DNA from: Piezodorus guildinii
Taxonomy: Eukaryota > Arthropoda > Insecta > Hemiptera > Pentatomidae
Assembly (NCBI GenBank): GCA_023052935.1
Contig: CM041295.1
Location: 160,752,366-160,816,365, forward strand
Direction of reading: 5' to 3'
DNA: 64,000 nt
In this document: positions 31,744 through 42,324 of the stretch, one piece after another
How the letters are laid out: the number at the start of each line of letters is the position of its first letter
How positions within the stretch are numbered: the stretch's first letter is position 1
Notes under the pieces: generated by a model
Databases searched by the model: none
Told to the model about the DNA's origin: nothing
What the model saw: only the letters and a program-made list of their open reading frames with translations
Made by a program: the position numbers and the translations under genes

Positions 31744-32714
31744 AGAATTTAAATATATAATTGATGTAGGCGTAAATATAATATAGTTGTTTTAGAATTT
31801 TAAATTATTTTAATCTAGATTTTAATATTAACTGTTTCTTTTACTTTTGAAAATGAAGGATTGATCTTCGAAACTTCAACTGTTATGAATATGTTATTGT
31901 GCGAATAAATGAAATAAATTGTGAGAAGAGAATGGTTCTACTTTTCATGCCTCAACTGATCATGATAATCATGCCTCCAGAAGTCTTAACTTTTAACTAT
32001 ATTTAAAAAAAAAAAAATTATTGAATTGATTCCTTTAGCATTAGAATATAGAATTGATTAAGGTAAAGATTGGATTTCCTGTTGAAGAATAAAGCTTTCA
32101 GTCACTTACTCCACTACTATTTTATTAAATCATTTTAAAACAACGGTTCAGCCAAGGATGCTATTTCCAGGTGATAGTTTTCTAAAAGTGCATCATACAA
32201 TTTTATTCTTCATAAATAAAAATATATAATAAATAATAAATAATAAATAAAAATAAAAATAAATAATAAATAAAATAAAATAATAAATAATAATAATAAT
32301 AATAATAATAATAAACAAAAATAAATAATAAATAAAAATATGAAACATATTTCTCTTTTACTTACCTCTATATGAAATATGTAGTAAGGAAAAGTATTGC
32401 GATCATGAATTTTTTTTAATTCGAGGTTTAACCCGATATAAACATTTCAGACATAAACGTTTGACTCAAAATAAGCAGGTCGCGAAAAGACCTATGTTTC
32501 TGTATCAGTTCGTGTGTGAGTAGTAAGATCTAAAACAATAAGTGTCATAAAATTGAAAGTTAATAATTTAGAAACGTAAATACCTTAGAGTTACAACTTT
32601 TTCATCAAAATTGGCCAGATTTAATTTTAAATTTATTACCATAAAATCCTTGGCCAATCTTGTTACCCTATTTTGGAATTCCTTGCCTATAGCTTATAAC
32701 CACTATTAACAACT

Positions 32715-33005
32715 ATTTCTATAACAATAAAGCTGGCAGTCACTTACTCCACTACTCTATTATTAAATAATTTTAAAACAACTGTTCAGCCTAGGATGAT
32801 ATTTCAAGGTACTAGTTATCTAAATAAATATGAAACAATTTTTTTTTTATAAATAAAATATAAAGATAAGAGAGTTAAGTTAGGAGAAGTACTGTGATCT
32901 TGAAAATTTTCGAATTTGAGGTTTAACCGGTCCTGAATATGTTATAATGCGAATAATTTATTTTTTAATTGTCAGAAGAGAATAGTTCTTCTTTTAGATA
33001 TATAA
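32715..33005 (+). repeat. Third copy of the palindrome-arm sequence
   Basis: From AATAAAGCTGGCAGTCACTTAC onward this follows the right arm from 32085 (AATAAAGCTTTCAGTCACTTAC), with deletions, and ends at the GAAGAGAATAGTTCTTCTTT block. It is a direct repeat of the right arm. Confidence 0.7.
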
Positions 33006-33714
33006 AAAATATACTCTTCGTATAACTGATTTAAATATTAATCAATAATAATAATAAATAAATATTCCCACTAAATTTTTGTGTCTCAAATACAAGTTCC
33101 TAAAATTTATAGAGCACCTTCTGGGAATCATTGTGGCTGATACATTTCCCGTGTCTTTATTGTCAAATATCATGTCTATCCCGGTTATCTTTTATTTATT
33201 TTGTGTCTGCAAAGTAACCTGGAATTTTTCGATTCATAACAAAAAAATTAATACAAAAAAAAATTCTCCTCAAGAATAAGAATAAATAAAGAGAATGGTT
33301 AAAAACTCATAGAGTTGGGGTAGAGGGATGAATCCGTTTATTAATTCCCATTCAGAGGTTGCACCTGAGTCCTGGAGATTAAACGTCTGTCAGGATGCCA
33401 GGCCAGCCTACCCATTCCTCCCTCGGATATTTCTTTTCACCGTCTTGGGAGGGGTGCCTCTAGTAATTTAGGTCTTTTTCTCCATTTAAATAACATGAAG
33501 AGCGCTTACAGATGTTTAGTAATCCTTTTAGTACTATTATTATCCAAACTGTGACAATGTTTCCAGTATGTAAATTAACATTATTACTGAAATTTATGTT
33601 TTATTACTTTACATAAGCGGTGTAGTCTAGTGGATAGAGCAATAGGATACTACTCAATGCCACTAAGTCACTTGGAGCATGTCACAAGGTCTAAGTCATT
33701 GCAACCTATATACA
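33006..33714. other. No gene recognised
   Basis: A G+C-richer block at 33310-33480 has no readable protein. The piece 33612-33640 (GTGTAGTCTAGTGGATAGAGC) resembles an A box or the start of a tRNA-like SINE, but no convincing B box follows. Otherwise nothing is seen. Confidence 0.4.
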
Positions 33715-33900
33715 CGTATAATATACCGTTGAAAAGCTAAAGATTTTAGAAAAAATATTACCTTATATACAAGCTTGTAAAAGTTCATAAATAGTTATGA
33801 GAGGCCGATAAAACTAACAGGTTATTTTAGATAATGATATATAGTTGAATGAAGCTTTTTCGTCGAAAGTCCTCAGAAACAGCTCCGATTTTGATCTTTT
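33715..33900 (+). repeat. Dispersed repeat R-A fragment
   Basis: Shares ACGTATAATATACCGTTG and the AAAGCTAAAGATTTTAGAAAA block with 11103-11150 and 36535-36600. It ends in a T-run next to the left inverted repeat of the element at 33932. Confidence 0.55.
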
Positions 33901-33931
33901 TTTTTTTTTTAAAATATTTGATTTTTAATAA

Positions 33932-35777
33932 TAATCAAAATCAGAAACCTTTCGAAGGGGGGAAATAATTGTTTATATTGTTTAAACAATATGTTCGTTA
34001 TTTATATAAAGGAATCAGTTTCTGCGTGGTTTTCTTTGAAAAAAATTATTCGTGTATTAATTATGGTGTTAAGAATAGTTGTTAAAATACAATTGTGCAT
34101 GTATTTCACAAAAATTTCCACTGACCAAAGAATAGATCTAACTCTTATAAAGTCTATGGAAATAGAGGGTGGTCCTTTCAGACGTGGAGCAACACCAAGT
34201 GCTGTCTTCAAATGGATAAGAACAACGTTATTTACAACAGGCGTAGTGGACGGAGTGGAAGGATTTTGTCGAGTTTCTTTTAGATAATCATACCACCATG
34301 CCGACGCTAGATATAGCAGAATAAATAAAGATTTTTCGGCCGTAAATAAAATTGTAGAATCTTTTAATATTCACAACCCCCTTCTAGATGTACCGGAACC
34401 GATAGCAATTTCCACGAGAATTGTAGTTAAGGAAACTATTGATTGTTATAAAGCATTTGATATAGGAATTAATTAAAAAAAAAAAATTAAAGGTTTAAAC
34501 TTTAAAGATATAAAAATGACAATAAAAGATACAACTAATTCTTTATTGAGCATGAACAGTAAAGTTTAAGTTAGTAATACTGAAGTAGCTGAATACCCAA
34601 ATCTAATTTTCCAACGCATATGGATTTTGAGAAAGAGTAATGATGGACTTATTTTAACTATGAGATGGCTCCCTATCCTCTTTCACTTTTTGGTAACACT
34701 GGAATGAGAAAAAGAAATCATCGCTGTACGATATTTTTGAACAAGATGTGGAACGGATGTTAATGATGTTACACACGGATGTTAATGATGTTACACAATG
34801 TTTTATCTTCGTTGGTGGTATGTTACTTTATAGATTACAATGGGGAAAAAAAATCAAAAGTTTATGTAAATTTTTTAACAGTATATCAGATATTTAAGTA
34901 ATAACTATGGTACCAACGTCAAAGTTGTTTTTGATGGATACAATAATGATGGAAATAAAGCGTCCGAGAGAATCGCAGATATATTAGTAATACTTTAATC
35001 GATAATTTGTTTGAAGAAGATATGCCTTTGAATACAAGTAAAGAGAATTTTTTAGGAAACAGCAAAAATAAAAATAGATTTATAAATCTTTTCTACTAAA
35101 AATTGGCTGAAAATAATATTGAATGGAGTCAAGCAGAAAGTGATGCAGATCATTCAATTGTACAATCAGCTCTTGATAGTTCCTTCCATGATGTGGTCGT
35201 TGTTGCAGAGGACATTGATGTTTTAGTGATATCGATGGCTTCAGCACCTGATGATATAGAAATATTTTTCTTAAAACCGGAAAAAAATAATGTGTTTCAA
35301 CGAGTTTTTTTCAACAATATCCAAATATTACCAAAAACCATCTCTCATTCATTTATGCATTCACTGGATGTGATACTACATCTGCTTTTTATAATAAGGT
35401 AGAAAATAATTTTATTAAAATGTTTAATGATAATCAGAAATTACGTGCAGCAGCTGGAACTTTCATGATTCATGAAAAAAGTGAGGAAATAATTTTTAAT
35501 GGAGGTATTTATAGTATTCTCACCACGTATGGTGCTAAAACCGCCAAAAACCTGAATGAACTACGATACAAGCGTTTTATACCTTTAGCTTCAAAATAAT
35601 TCTCAACGGTCAACTAATTATATCCACTATGATGAGAAAGTTACTTGTTTTATATTTTGTTTAGTTTTAATAAAAATAAATGAAGCGAAAGATCTCTTCC
35701 TATTTAATAAACATACATATTGTTTAAGCAATATAAACAATTATTTCCCCCCTTTGAAAGGTTTCTGATTTTGATTA
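33932..35777 (+). mobile_element. Inverted-repeat element carrying a PIN/FEN1-like reading frame
   Basis: About 63 bases at 33932-33994 are the near-perfect reverse complement of 35715-35777. The ends read TAATCAAAATCAGAAACC inward, and a subterminal palindrome of the type ATATTGTTTAAACAATAT is present on both sides. The right end is bordered by TTAA (35775-35778) and the left by ATAA (33931-33934), so a TTAA target is possible. The interior holds a decayed PIN-like nuclease gene and no recognisable transposase. This looks like a DNA transposon, or a non-autonomous derivative of one, that carried the nuclease ORF. The superfamily is unknown to me. Confidence 0.75.
34330..35600 (+). pseudogene. 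Decayed PIN/XPG-FEN1-like nuclease-fold ORF
   Basis: Across several frames the plus strand keeps the blocks of a protein family common in invertebrate genomes that databases place in the PIN-like superfamily. In order: the APYPLSLF block near 34670; GGMLLYRLQWGKK near 34820; GTNVKVVFDGYN near 34915; the region NTSKENFLGNSKNKNRFINL near 35030-35090; QAESDADHSIVQSAL and VVVVAEDIDVLVIS (acidic positions of the fold) within the open frame 35103-35402; then HAFTGCDTTSAFYNK near 35350-35395 and a C-terminal YGAKTAKNLNELRYKRF near 35535. The carboxylates AED-D and GCD are the likely metal ligands. Frameshifts and stops prevent expression. Its role in the element is unknown. Confidence 0.72.
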
Positions 35778-35784
35778 ATATGAA

Positions 35785-36065
35785 AAAACAATTTTTTTTT
35801 TTTTAATGTATTTATTAATTGGAATTTACAGCTGTATAACAAGTAAATTTGAATGAAACATAAAAAGGCATGAAACACATGTAGAGAAGCTTCCCCATGG
35901 AAGAACTCTAAAAATATTCTAAACTAGAAGGTCCCGGGGCCATCTCCTTTTCAGACGCCTCGGAGGATTGTCAGGAATTGAAGAGGAAGAAAGGATTGAA
36001 ACGAAAGGATTAGGGTGGGAATAGAGTTTGTCATGGAAGGATTGATACCTTGTACGCTGTTTCTG
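35785..36065 (-). mobile_element. Jockey-2 LINE fragment, copy 4
   Basis: The minus strand reads SIPDNPPRRLKRRWPRDLLV near 35925-35985, with the 3' UTR and a poly(A) tail (T-run at about 35791-35804 on plus). It begins only a few bases beyond the right end of the inverted-repeat element. The coding part is under 60 residues. Confidence 0.65.
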
Positions 36066-36159
36066 AGGACTTTCTAAGATTGCCTGTTTTATGGCTTCAT
36101 TGACGCGACTAATAATGGACTTTTTCATAAAATACATTTTTCTAAATAAATTCAATTTA

Positions 36160-36820
36160 ATTAATTCTTTAATGGTTTCACTCATTTTTATCTCTAACTG
36201 TGTTTGAAAATTCTTAATCGATTGCGAAAACGGAGGAAAGTGAGAGTCGTGTGGTGCCCGCACCAGATTTTTTTTTTTTATAATTAAACAGCAGTTTCAT
36301 CACTAAAATTCAAATCAAAGCTTGTGTGTACTAAATGTTTCCTTACAGTATAAATTGTTGACGTTGTTATCATCTTGTTATCATTGATAAAAATATGTAA
36401 ATATATAAATAGAACGAAAGGAGAAAACTGCAAAAATATTCCTTTAATGCAATTTTTCGTTCTTGAACATAAGAACAATAATATACATGTATAATAATAT
36501 AATTTATTTTACCCGAACATAAAAATATAAATTTATAGTATAATATTGGAAAGCTAAAGATATTAGAACAAATATTATCTTATACACAAGCTTGTAAAAG
36601 TTAATATAGAGTGATGAAAAGCGGATAAAACAAATTGATTGTTTTTAATAATAATTTAAAAGATTTTCTTTAAAAACACTCGTTTCTTTAGAAATTAAAT
36701 TAAAATAATTCTTAATTAATTTCACTCATTTTTATCTCTAAATGTGTTTGAAAATTATTTAATCGATTATAACAACAGAGGTACGTGAACGTTGCCTGCA
36801 CCACATTTTTCTAAATGTAT
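36160..36820. repeat. Direct repeat pair R-D and R-A fragment
   Basis: 36165-36290 and 36705-36815 share TTTCACTCATTTTTATCTCT, GTGTTTGAAAATT and an end near GTGCCCGCACCA / TTGCCTGCACCA followed by T-runs. A weaker relative lies at 45140-45215. Between the two copies, 36535-36660 is an R-A fragment. No coding sequence is recognised. Confidence 0.55.
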
Positions 36821-37100
36821 TATATATTTTTTTTTTTTTTTTTTTTTTTATTCATTGAGCAATATTACAATCTGTCCAATTCAGGACATTTTTAATAGTG
36901 ATAACGTACAACATTCATACTACATTCACACGATATATACAAAACTATAAATTTATATAATAATAATAATAAAATATACATATATACAAAATAAAATCAA
37001 TAAAAAATATATACAATAGTCACTCATACCTATATACAATTCACAAGCATACAGCACGTGAGTGGAGAATCTAGCCAATGCTAGAACTCCAATATACATG

Positions 37101-39785
37101 TTATAAGAGGTCACGAGGCCACTGCCGTTTCAACCTTCTAGGTGGGTTGTATGGATGGGTGGGGCTGGATAGGGATTGAGCTAGAGGATTAGGATGATGA
37201 ATGAGATTCTGGTGGAATTTGGAAAATTTGGATGGAATCAGGTCTGAAATAAAAGGAACATTAAGGTCGTGGTGCAAGGTATAGTTGGAAACATAATAAG
37301 GAGCATTTACTATTGTACGGAGGACTTTGGATTGAAAGGATTGAATGCGTTTGATGTTAGTACGTTTAGCTGTCCCCCACAGTTCAAGTCCGTAGGTCCA
37401 GATGGGCTTCAGTATTGTCCTGTAGATTAATAATTTGTTGTCAACTGTAAGTTCAGATTTTCTGTTGAGTAGTCGGTATAACTGTCCGAATCGTCGGTTG
37501 AGTTCTTGTCTTTTAAGTCTTGTATGTGGGTTCCAAGTCAATCTTTTGTCTAATAGTAAGCCAAGATACCGGACTGTATCTGAAGGAGGAATTGGAATGG
37601 AATTGAAGTAAACTGACGGACAGGAGTTTCGTCGAAGAGTGAAGGTTACGTGTTTGCATTTGGCTTCGTTCACCTTAATGCGCCAAGTATTACACCAGTC
37701 TTCGATAAGAGAAAGGTGTCTTTGCAGGTTTAAAGATGCTGTTTCAGGATTGGAACTGGATGATAGGATGGCGGTGTCGTCTGCAAAAGTTGCCAGAAAG
37801 GTATCAGGATGTGTAGGAATATCAGCAGTGTAAAGGATGTAGAGGACGGGTCCCAAGACGCTGCCTTGAGGAACACCGGCCTCAACGGGATAAAGGTTAG
37901 AAAATTCTACACCACAGCGAACGCGGAAGGAACGGTTTGAGAGATAGGATCGGAGAATGAGGTATAGAGACTGGGGTAAATGGGTTTTCAGCTTGAAGAG
38001 TAATCCAGTGTGCCATACCCGGTCAAAATCTTGCGCAATGTCCAGAAACGCACCAGAACAATACTCTTTGCATTCAAGAGCTGAGGAAATATGGTCTACA
38101 ACTCGGAGCCCCTGTTGAACTGTGGAATGCTGAGGACGGAATCCAAACTGATGGGAAGGAAGATTTTGAGATTCTAATATGGGTAGGATACGTTTAAGAA
38201 GAAGCCTTTCGAAGATTTTTGAGAGGATGGGGAGTAGACTAATAGGCCTGTAGGATGAAGTGTTGTTGGAAGGTTTGCCTGGTTTTAGAAAAAGTATGAT
38301 AGTGGAATGTTTCCATAACAGAGGAAAATAGGTGGTGCGTAGGATGCAGTTGTAAATATAAGTAAGGAATATAATAGCTTTCTGTGGAAGTTGTCGGAGG
38401 ATCTGGGGAGTAAGGAGATCGTGTCCAGGAGATTTACGGAGGGTAAGTTTTTGGAGAAGATATTTGACCTCAGAGGGATTAATAGCTTTAGGAGGTAGGG
38501 AAAGTGGAATTGGTGACATAAGAAAGTCTTGCACTGTTGCGGTGTGATTGGCGTGGGATTCCGGGTGAGGAGTGAAAACTTTGGAGAGGTGTGTGGCGAA
38601 TTCCTTGGCTTTATCTTCATCAGACGCAGCCCAGGAGTCATCACCACGTCGGAGAGGATGGGAAACTTGATGGTATTTTAGGATCTTTTTCGTGACATTC
38701 CACAGGGAATTATCACGAGCTGATAGAGAGGAGAGGTAGGAATTGAAGGACTGGGAACGGAAGGTCGCCAACTCCCTCTTCAATTGTCTACAATAGAAGT
38801 TATAGGAGCGGCGATCTGTTGGGTGTCGTGTGCGCTGCCATAGTGATCTTGCTCGGCGTTTGGTATGGATGAGGTCTATAATATGTTGTGAAAAATGATT
38901 TTGGTGAGGATTTATATTGGGGTGTTTAGGAGAGGAGGCAGTCCAGACAGCTTGTTGGATGGCGGTGGTAAAGGAATAGACGGAATTATCTAGGTCATCT
39001 GGGGTTTTGAGGGTTACTCTGAGGTCAATATTATCGGTCAGGATTTGGCGGAAAAGGTTCCAGTTGACAGGGCCTCGGATGAATGATGGTGGAATGGGTT
39101 TTGGAATTGGAGTGAGAGATACTTTTAGGATCAGTGGACTATGGTCTGAGGATAGTTCATCAAGGCGAGTTATAGAAAAGTTGAGGGAGCCTAATCCGCT
39201 GTGGATAAAGAAGTCGAGGATGTCAGGATTGCGGTTAGGATCGGTTGGCCAGTAGGTAGGGGAGTCAGGAGGCAGGATATTAAAATTTCGGGAGTTGAGT
39301 GCAGACAGCAAATTTCGTCCCCGAGAATTCGTGGTTCTGGAACCCCACTGCTGATGCTTGGCGTTTAAGTCTGCACCCAGAATGAAACGATTTCCTAAGG
39401 AATCCAGGAAGGATACAAATTCGGAATTGGAAATGGAATGTTTAGGAGGGCAGTATGCAGATGTGAGGGTTACCGGAAAGGAAAAAGTCTTGATTACTAT
39501 GGCTGTGGCTTGTAGGAAATCATAGGTGGGAAGTGGGAGTAAATGATGAGAGAGGGATTGGTGGACAATGATAGCAGAACCGGCATGGGCTTTGCCGTCT
39601 GGGTGGTCAGTACGGTATGTGATGTATTGCGGTATTTTGAAGTACTGTTTAGTCGTTAGTCTTGTTTCAGTTATAAGTGCAACATCGATTGTTTTGTCTT
39701 GCAACAATGCTGTCAGTTCGTCAGTATGATTTCTAACACCATTCGCATTCCAAAGGAGAATGGATAAGGAGTTAGGTGAATTCAT
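37101..39785 (-). CDS. Jockey-1 ORF2: endonuclease and reverse transcriptase
   Basis: 894 residues. The N-terminal APE-type endonuclease has LLWNANGVRNH at 10-20, the catalytic block LITETRL near 37-43, LGADLNAKHQQWGSR near 135-150 and the SDHSPL histidine block near 214. The RT follows: SSYRPISLLPILSKIFERLL, QFGFRPQHSTVQQ, FLDIAQDFDRVWH, GVPQGSVLGPVLY, then ATFADDTAIL (FADD catalytic pair, usual in Jockey elements) and RYLGLLLDKRLTWNPH in the thumb. It ends with PPRRLKRQWPRDLL. It nicks the target DNA and copies the element RNA there. The start ATG touches the ORF1 stop (TAAATG), so reinitiation is likely. No internal stop is seen. Confidence 0.93.
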   Translation of the reverse strand: MNSPNSLSILLWNANGVRNHTDELTALLQDKTIDVALITETRLTTKQYFKIPQYITYRTDHPDGKAHAGSAIIVHQSLSHHLLPLPTYDFLQATAIVIKTFSFPVTLTSAYCPPKHSISNSEFVSFLDSLGNRFILGADLNAKHQQWGSRTTNSRGRNLLSALNSRNFNILPPDSPTYWPTDPNRNPDILDFFIHSGLGSLNFSITRLDELSSDHSPLILKVSLTPIPKPIPPSFIRGPVNWNLFRQILTDNIDLRVTLKTPDDLDNSVYSFTTAIQQAVWTASSPKHPNINPHQNHFSQHIIDLIHTKRRARSLWQRTRHPTDRRSYNFYCRQLKRELATFRSQSFNSYLSSLSARDNSLWNVTKKILKYHQVSHPLRRGDDSWAASDEDKAKEFATHLSKVFTPHPESHANHTATVQDFLMSPIPLSLPPKAINPSEVKYLLQKLTLRKSPGHDLLTPQILRQLPQKAIIFLTYIYNCILRTTYFPLLWKHSTIILFLKPGKPSNNTSSYRPISLLPILSKIFERLLLKRILPILESQNLPSHQFGFRPQHSTVQQGLRVVDHISSALECKEYCSGAFLDIAQDFDRVWHTGLLFKLKTHLPQSLYLILRSYLSNRSFRVRCGVEFSNLYPVEAGVPQGSVLGPVLYILYTADIPTHPDTFLATFADDTAILSSSSNPETASLNLQRHLSLIEDWCNTWRIKVNEAKCKHVTFTLRRNSCPSVYFNSIPIPPSDTVRYLGLLLDKRLTWNPHTRLKRQELNRRFGQLYRLLNRKSELTVDNKLLIYRTILKPIWTYGLELWGTAKRTNIKRIQSFQSKVLRTIVNAPYYVSNYTLHHDLNVPFISDLIPSKFSKFHQNLIHHPNPLAQSLSSPTHPYNPPRRLKRQWPRDLL

Positions 39786-41102
39786 TTAAGGATTTTTCAA
39801 GGCAGGGATTAGATTGGATACTAGATTTGTAAGGAGTGATATAAGCGGCATAACAAGAGATTTGATTTCGGAGATGAACGATGTCATTAGACTGGTAAGA
39901 TCTGTGACGTTTGATGGTGGAGGGATATGAGAAATTTGATGTTGAGGAGTTTTTTGAAGATTAGGTAAACTTTGAGGGATAGATTGTTGTACAATAGATT
40001 GAGAAAGTTGAGGAAAAAGTTGTTCCGGCAGTGCCTCGACTTCATGATTCTGGTTTCCACCTCCAAGCAAGTGGGCAAATGATACGTTAGAATTTACAAG
40101 TTTAGATGGTTCTCTTCTGCTTCTGGTTGGTACAGCTGTTTCATTCGGATCCTGAGGTTTTTGGTATCTGGTTCTGAGTTTCTTGTAGATTTCACATCCC
40201 TTGTAGTTAGCCGGGTGGTCCTTGAGGCACAGAGCACATACAGCGGGTGTAGATCTTGATCTTGTACATTCTTCGGTTTTATGCTGTTCACCGCATTTCA
40301 CACAGCGTGGTATGTGATGGCAATAACTTTTGGTATGACCATATGCCTGACAGTTATGACACTGAACTATTTCCCTCTTTGTGTAAGGTTTTTCAACTTT
40401 TACACGGGTATAGTACAGTCTACTGAGGTCATAGATTTTTTCGACTCCTGCTGATGGTTCCAAGTCCACGAAGAATAGAGGCAGTGGACTTTTATCTTTT
40501 AGAACGTTGGTGACTTGCCTCACTTGGAATCCTAATTCTGTCAGTTCTTCTTTGATAGCTTCAACGGGTGTTGAGGAATGTAGGTTTCTGATTACGACCC
40601 TTAATGCTCTCTCCTGGCGCAGCTGATAAGTATGAAAGTCAGCTTTGGTCTCAGTCAGATATTTTACAATCTTTCTGTAGGTTTCAGCAGTAGTCGGAGA
40701 TATTTTAGTATCATTGGTTCTACTTATACAATAATAACTATCAGGATCAGTTACTTTGTTTAAATGCGCACACATCAGTTTAAAATTTTTAATATTTTTA
40801 ACAAATATTGGTGGAGGTAGTGGTTCCCTGGGTATAGGAGAAGATTCCATGTTTTCTTTTTCATTTTGGAGGATCTCAAATGGATTCGGTGTAAAAAACG
40901 GGGATTCATCAGTTATTCCTTGTGATGATGTGCTGGGCTGTGGTTCAGATCCTAATGAGGTAGCCGACGCGGTCGCTGGTGGAATTATTTTTTTATTTTG
41001 TTCACGGCGGGGTCTCTGTTTTGTAGGAGACGAGTTAGAACCTGCAGATCTAGATCTTTTACTTGCAGACTTTGAGGACATGACTTGATGAAAATATCTC
41101 AT
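39786..41102 (-). CDS. Jockey-1 ORF1: Gag-like nucleic-acid-binding protein
   Basis: 438 residues. A basic, Ser-rich N-terminus is followed by a conserved central domain (FVKNIKNFKLMCAHLNK, then LRVVIRNLHSSTPVEAIKEE, an RRM-like block) and three CCHC-type zinc knuckles starting at CHNCQAYGHTKSYCHH, CVKCGEQHKTEEC and CALCLKDHPANYKGC. It coats the element RNA and accompanies it to the chromosome. The first ATG (41102) is conserved in copy B. A second at residue 8 is also possible. It stops immediately before the ORF2 ATG. Confidence 0.92.
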   Translation of the reverse strand: MRYFHQVMSSKSASKRSRSAGSNSSPTKQRPRREQNKKIIPPATASATSLGSEPQPSTSSQGITDESPFFTPNPFEILQNEKENMESSPIPREPLPPPIFVKNIKNFKLMCAHLNKVTDPDSYYCISRTNDTKISPTTAETYRKIVKYLTETKADFHTYQLRQERALRVVIRNLHSSTPVEAIKEELTELGFQVRQVTNVLKDKSPLPLFFVDLEPSAGVEKIYDLSRLYYTRVKVEKPYTKREIVQCHNCQAYGHTKSYCHHIPRCVKCGEQHKTEECTRSRSTPAVCALCLKDHPANYKGCEIYKKLRTRYQKPQDPNETAVPTRSRREPSKLVNSNVSFAHLLGGGNQNHEVEALPEQLFPQLSQSIVQQSIPQSLPNLQKTPQHQISHIPPPSNVTDLTSLMTSFISEIKSLVMPLISLLTNLVSNLIPALKNP

Positions 41103-41433
41103 TGATTAAGAAAATAATAATAATATATAAATAATGAGATAAGAATTAAAGATAAAAGAAAGATAAGTTAACGAAAAGCAAGCCCGAGCTTGCCGAGCTA
41201 GCGGCAATCAGCTGATCAGTGACCCTCCTTTCACTTTTTCGTGATTGTACAAAGTAATTTATAACTTTGCTTACCGAAATTTCTCCAATATTCACTGCCG
41301 TAGTATTCCTGAGGTCTAGTGATGTTCTCCAGACTGAATTCAAGCGAATTCCTACTGAAAAAAGCAAAAATCTAAGAGACGATGTAACGTATGACTGTTA
41401 TCATCGAGCGCATCAGCTGATTTCGTATTATAT

Positions 41434-42320
41434 TCAATATTTCTAAGGGTGAGTTAATTATAAATCATTCCTTCAATCTCTTAACTATTTAATTGAAGAT
41501 AACTGTGACCTCCTCGGCGTAGTCCTACTGTAGGACTCCTACATGAAGATGGTGGAACATTAAATATTTCATATTATTTTATTTCCATTAATATCATTTT
41601 AGTACCTCTGCCTTCTTTTTTCATATAGCGAATATCAAATAATTTAATAGAAAGATTCTAAAGATTGCTTAAAACAGTTTTAAGGTTGTATAAGAATATC
41701 AAAATAAATTCGTCAAAAACTGACAAAAAGCTTATCAGTTTATTCGATATGCATTATTTGATTCGGGTCAATCCATTTCAAATTGTCCAATTTTCATTTC
41801 TATAGCCGCTCAACAATTTTGATTTAAATGATATTTTAACCAGTTATTCTCTATCCCTTTAGTGATGAAAATCCGTGGATAATTTTTTTTCTCGGTCAAG
41901 CACTTTTAGTGTTACAGCCGTTTTAAGTCAGCTTACCGATTGAAAAGATATGTTGGGAAAATCTATCTAATTCTGGTAATTTTGGAGATATTGAGTCAAA
42001 ACAAAAACTAAGAATAAAACAAGGATATGCTTTACCTCTTTTTTCTGCACAACTTATTATCTTAAAAGTGAAGAAATTACTTTAAAATATCTCGAAAATT
42101 AATAAAAAATGTGACCTTTATAATTGTTTGAGATACTTCCATTTAAACTTAGCAAAAAAACGAGTTTTTCCATTTTTGGAAATTCATATAGAGAAAAAGA
42201 CTATGTTCTCAAGTAACTGTTTAACATCAGGTCAAATAATTACTAAAGGTAATTACTTACGTAGGTAATAATTACTAATGTACAAATAATTTTTAATCCA
42301 GATTGCATCCCTATTTTTGA
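41434..42320. other. No gene recognised
   Basis: A+T-rich sequence downstream of the Jockey-1 target duplication. No conserved translation, tail or inverted end is visible, apart from short homopolymer runs. Confidence 0.4.
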
Positions 42321-42324
42321 CTTT

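Larger units (their letters stand above)
30227..32710. repeat. Large palindrome: arms 30227-31000 and 31770-32710
   Basis: The two arms are reverse complements over most of their length, with the same order of blocks: LINE tail, the GATCTTACTACTCACACACG block, the R-B-like block, an A+T-rich spacer, and the GATCTTCGAAACTTCAACTG block nearest the centre. The right arm is longer because of an expanded ATAA-rich tract (32215-32340). A Jockey-2 fragment sits in the loop. Part of the arm is repeated a third time at 32715-33005 in the right-arm orientation. No protein gene is recognised in the arms. Confidence 0.85.
36826..41424 (-). mobile_element. Jockey-1 LINE copy A, full length and open
   Basis: A 4,599-bp element on the minus strand with a 9-bp target duplication GTATTATAT at 36817-36825 and 41425-41433. 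It has a 5' UTR of about 320 bp, ORF1, ORF2 directly abutting, a 3' UTR of about 270 bp and a poly(A) tail (T-run 36827-36849). The 5' UTR aligns with that of copy B (52273-52582), sharing the CAGTCAT start and a conserved GGTAAG block. Both ORFs are uninterrupted, so this copy could be active or was inserted recently. Related copies are B (52273-57017), C (49132-51592) and D (24686-25583). Confidence 0.92.

Noticed and set aside
39007..41088. Plus-strand frames within Jockey-1 (for example 40756-41088)
   Set aside because: They lie antisense to the intact ORF1 and ORF2 and have no independent support.
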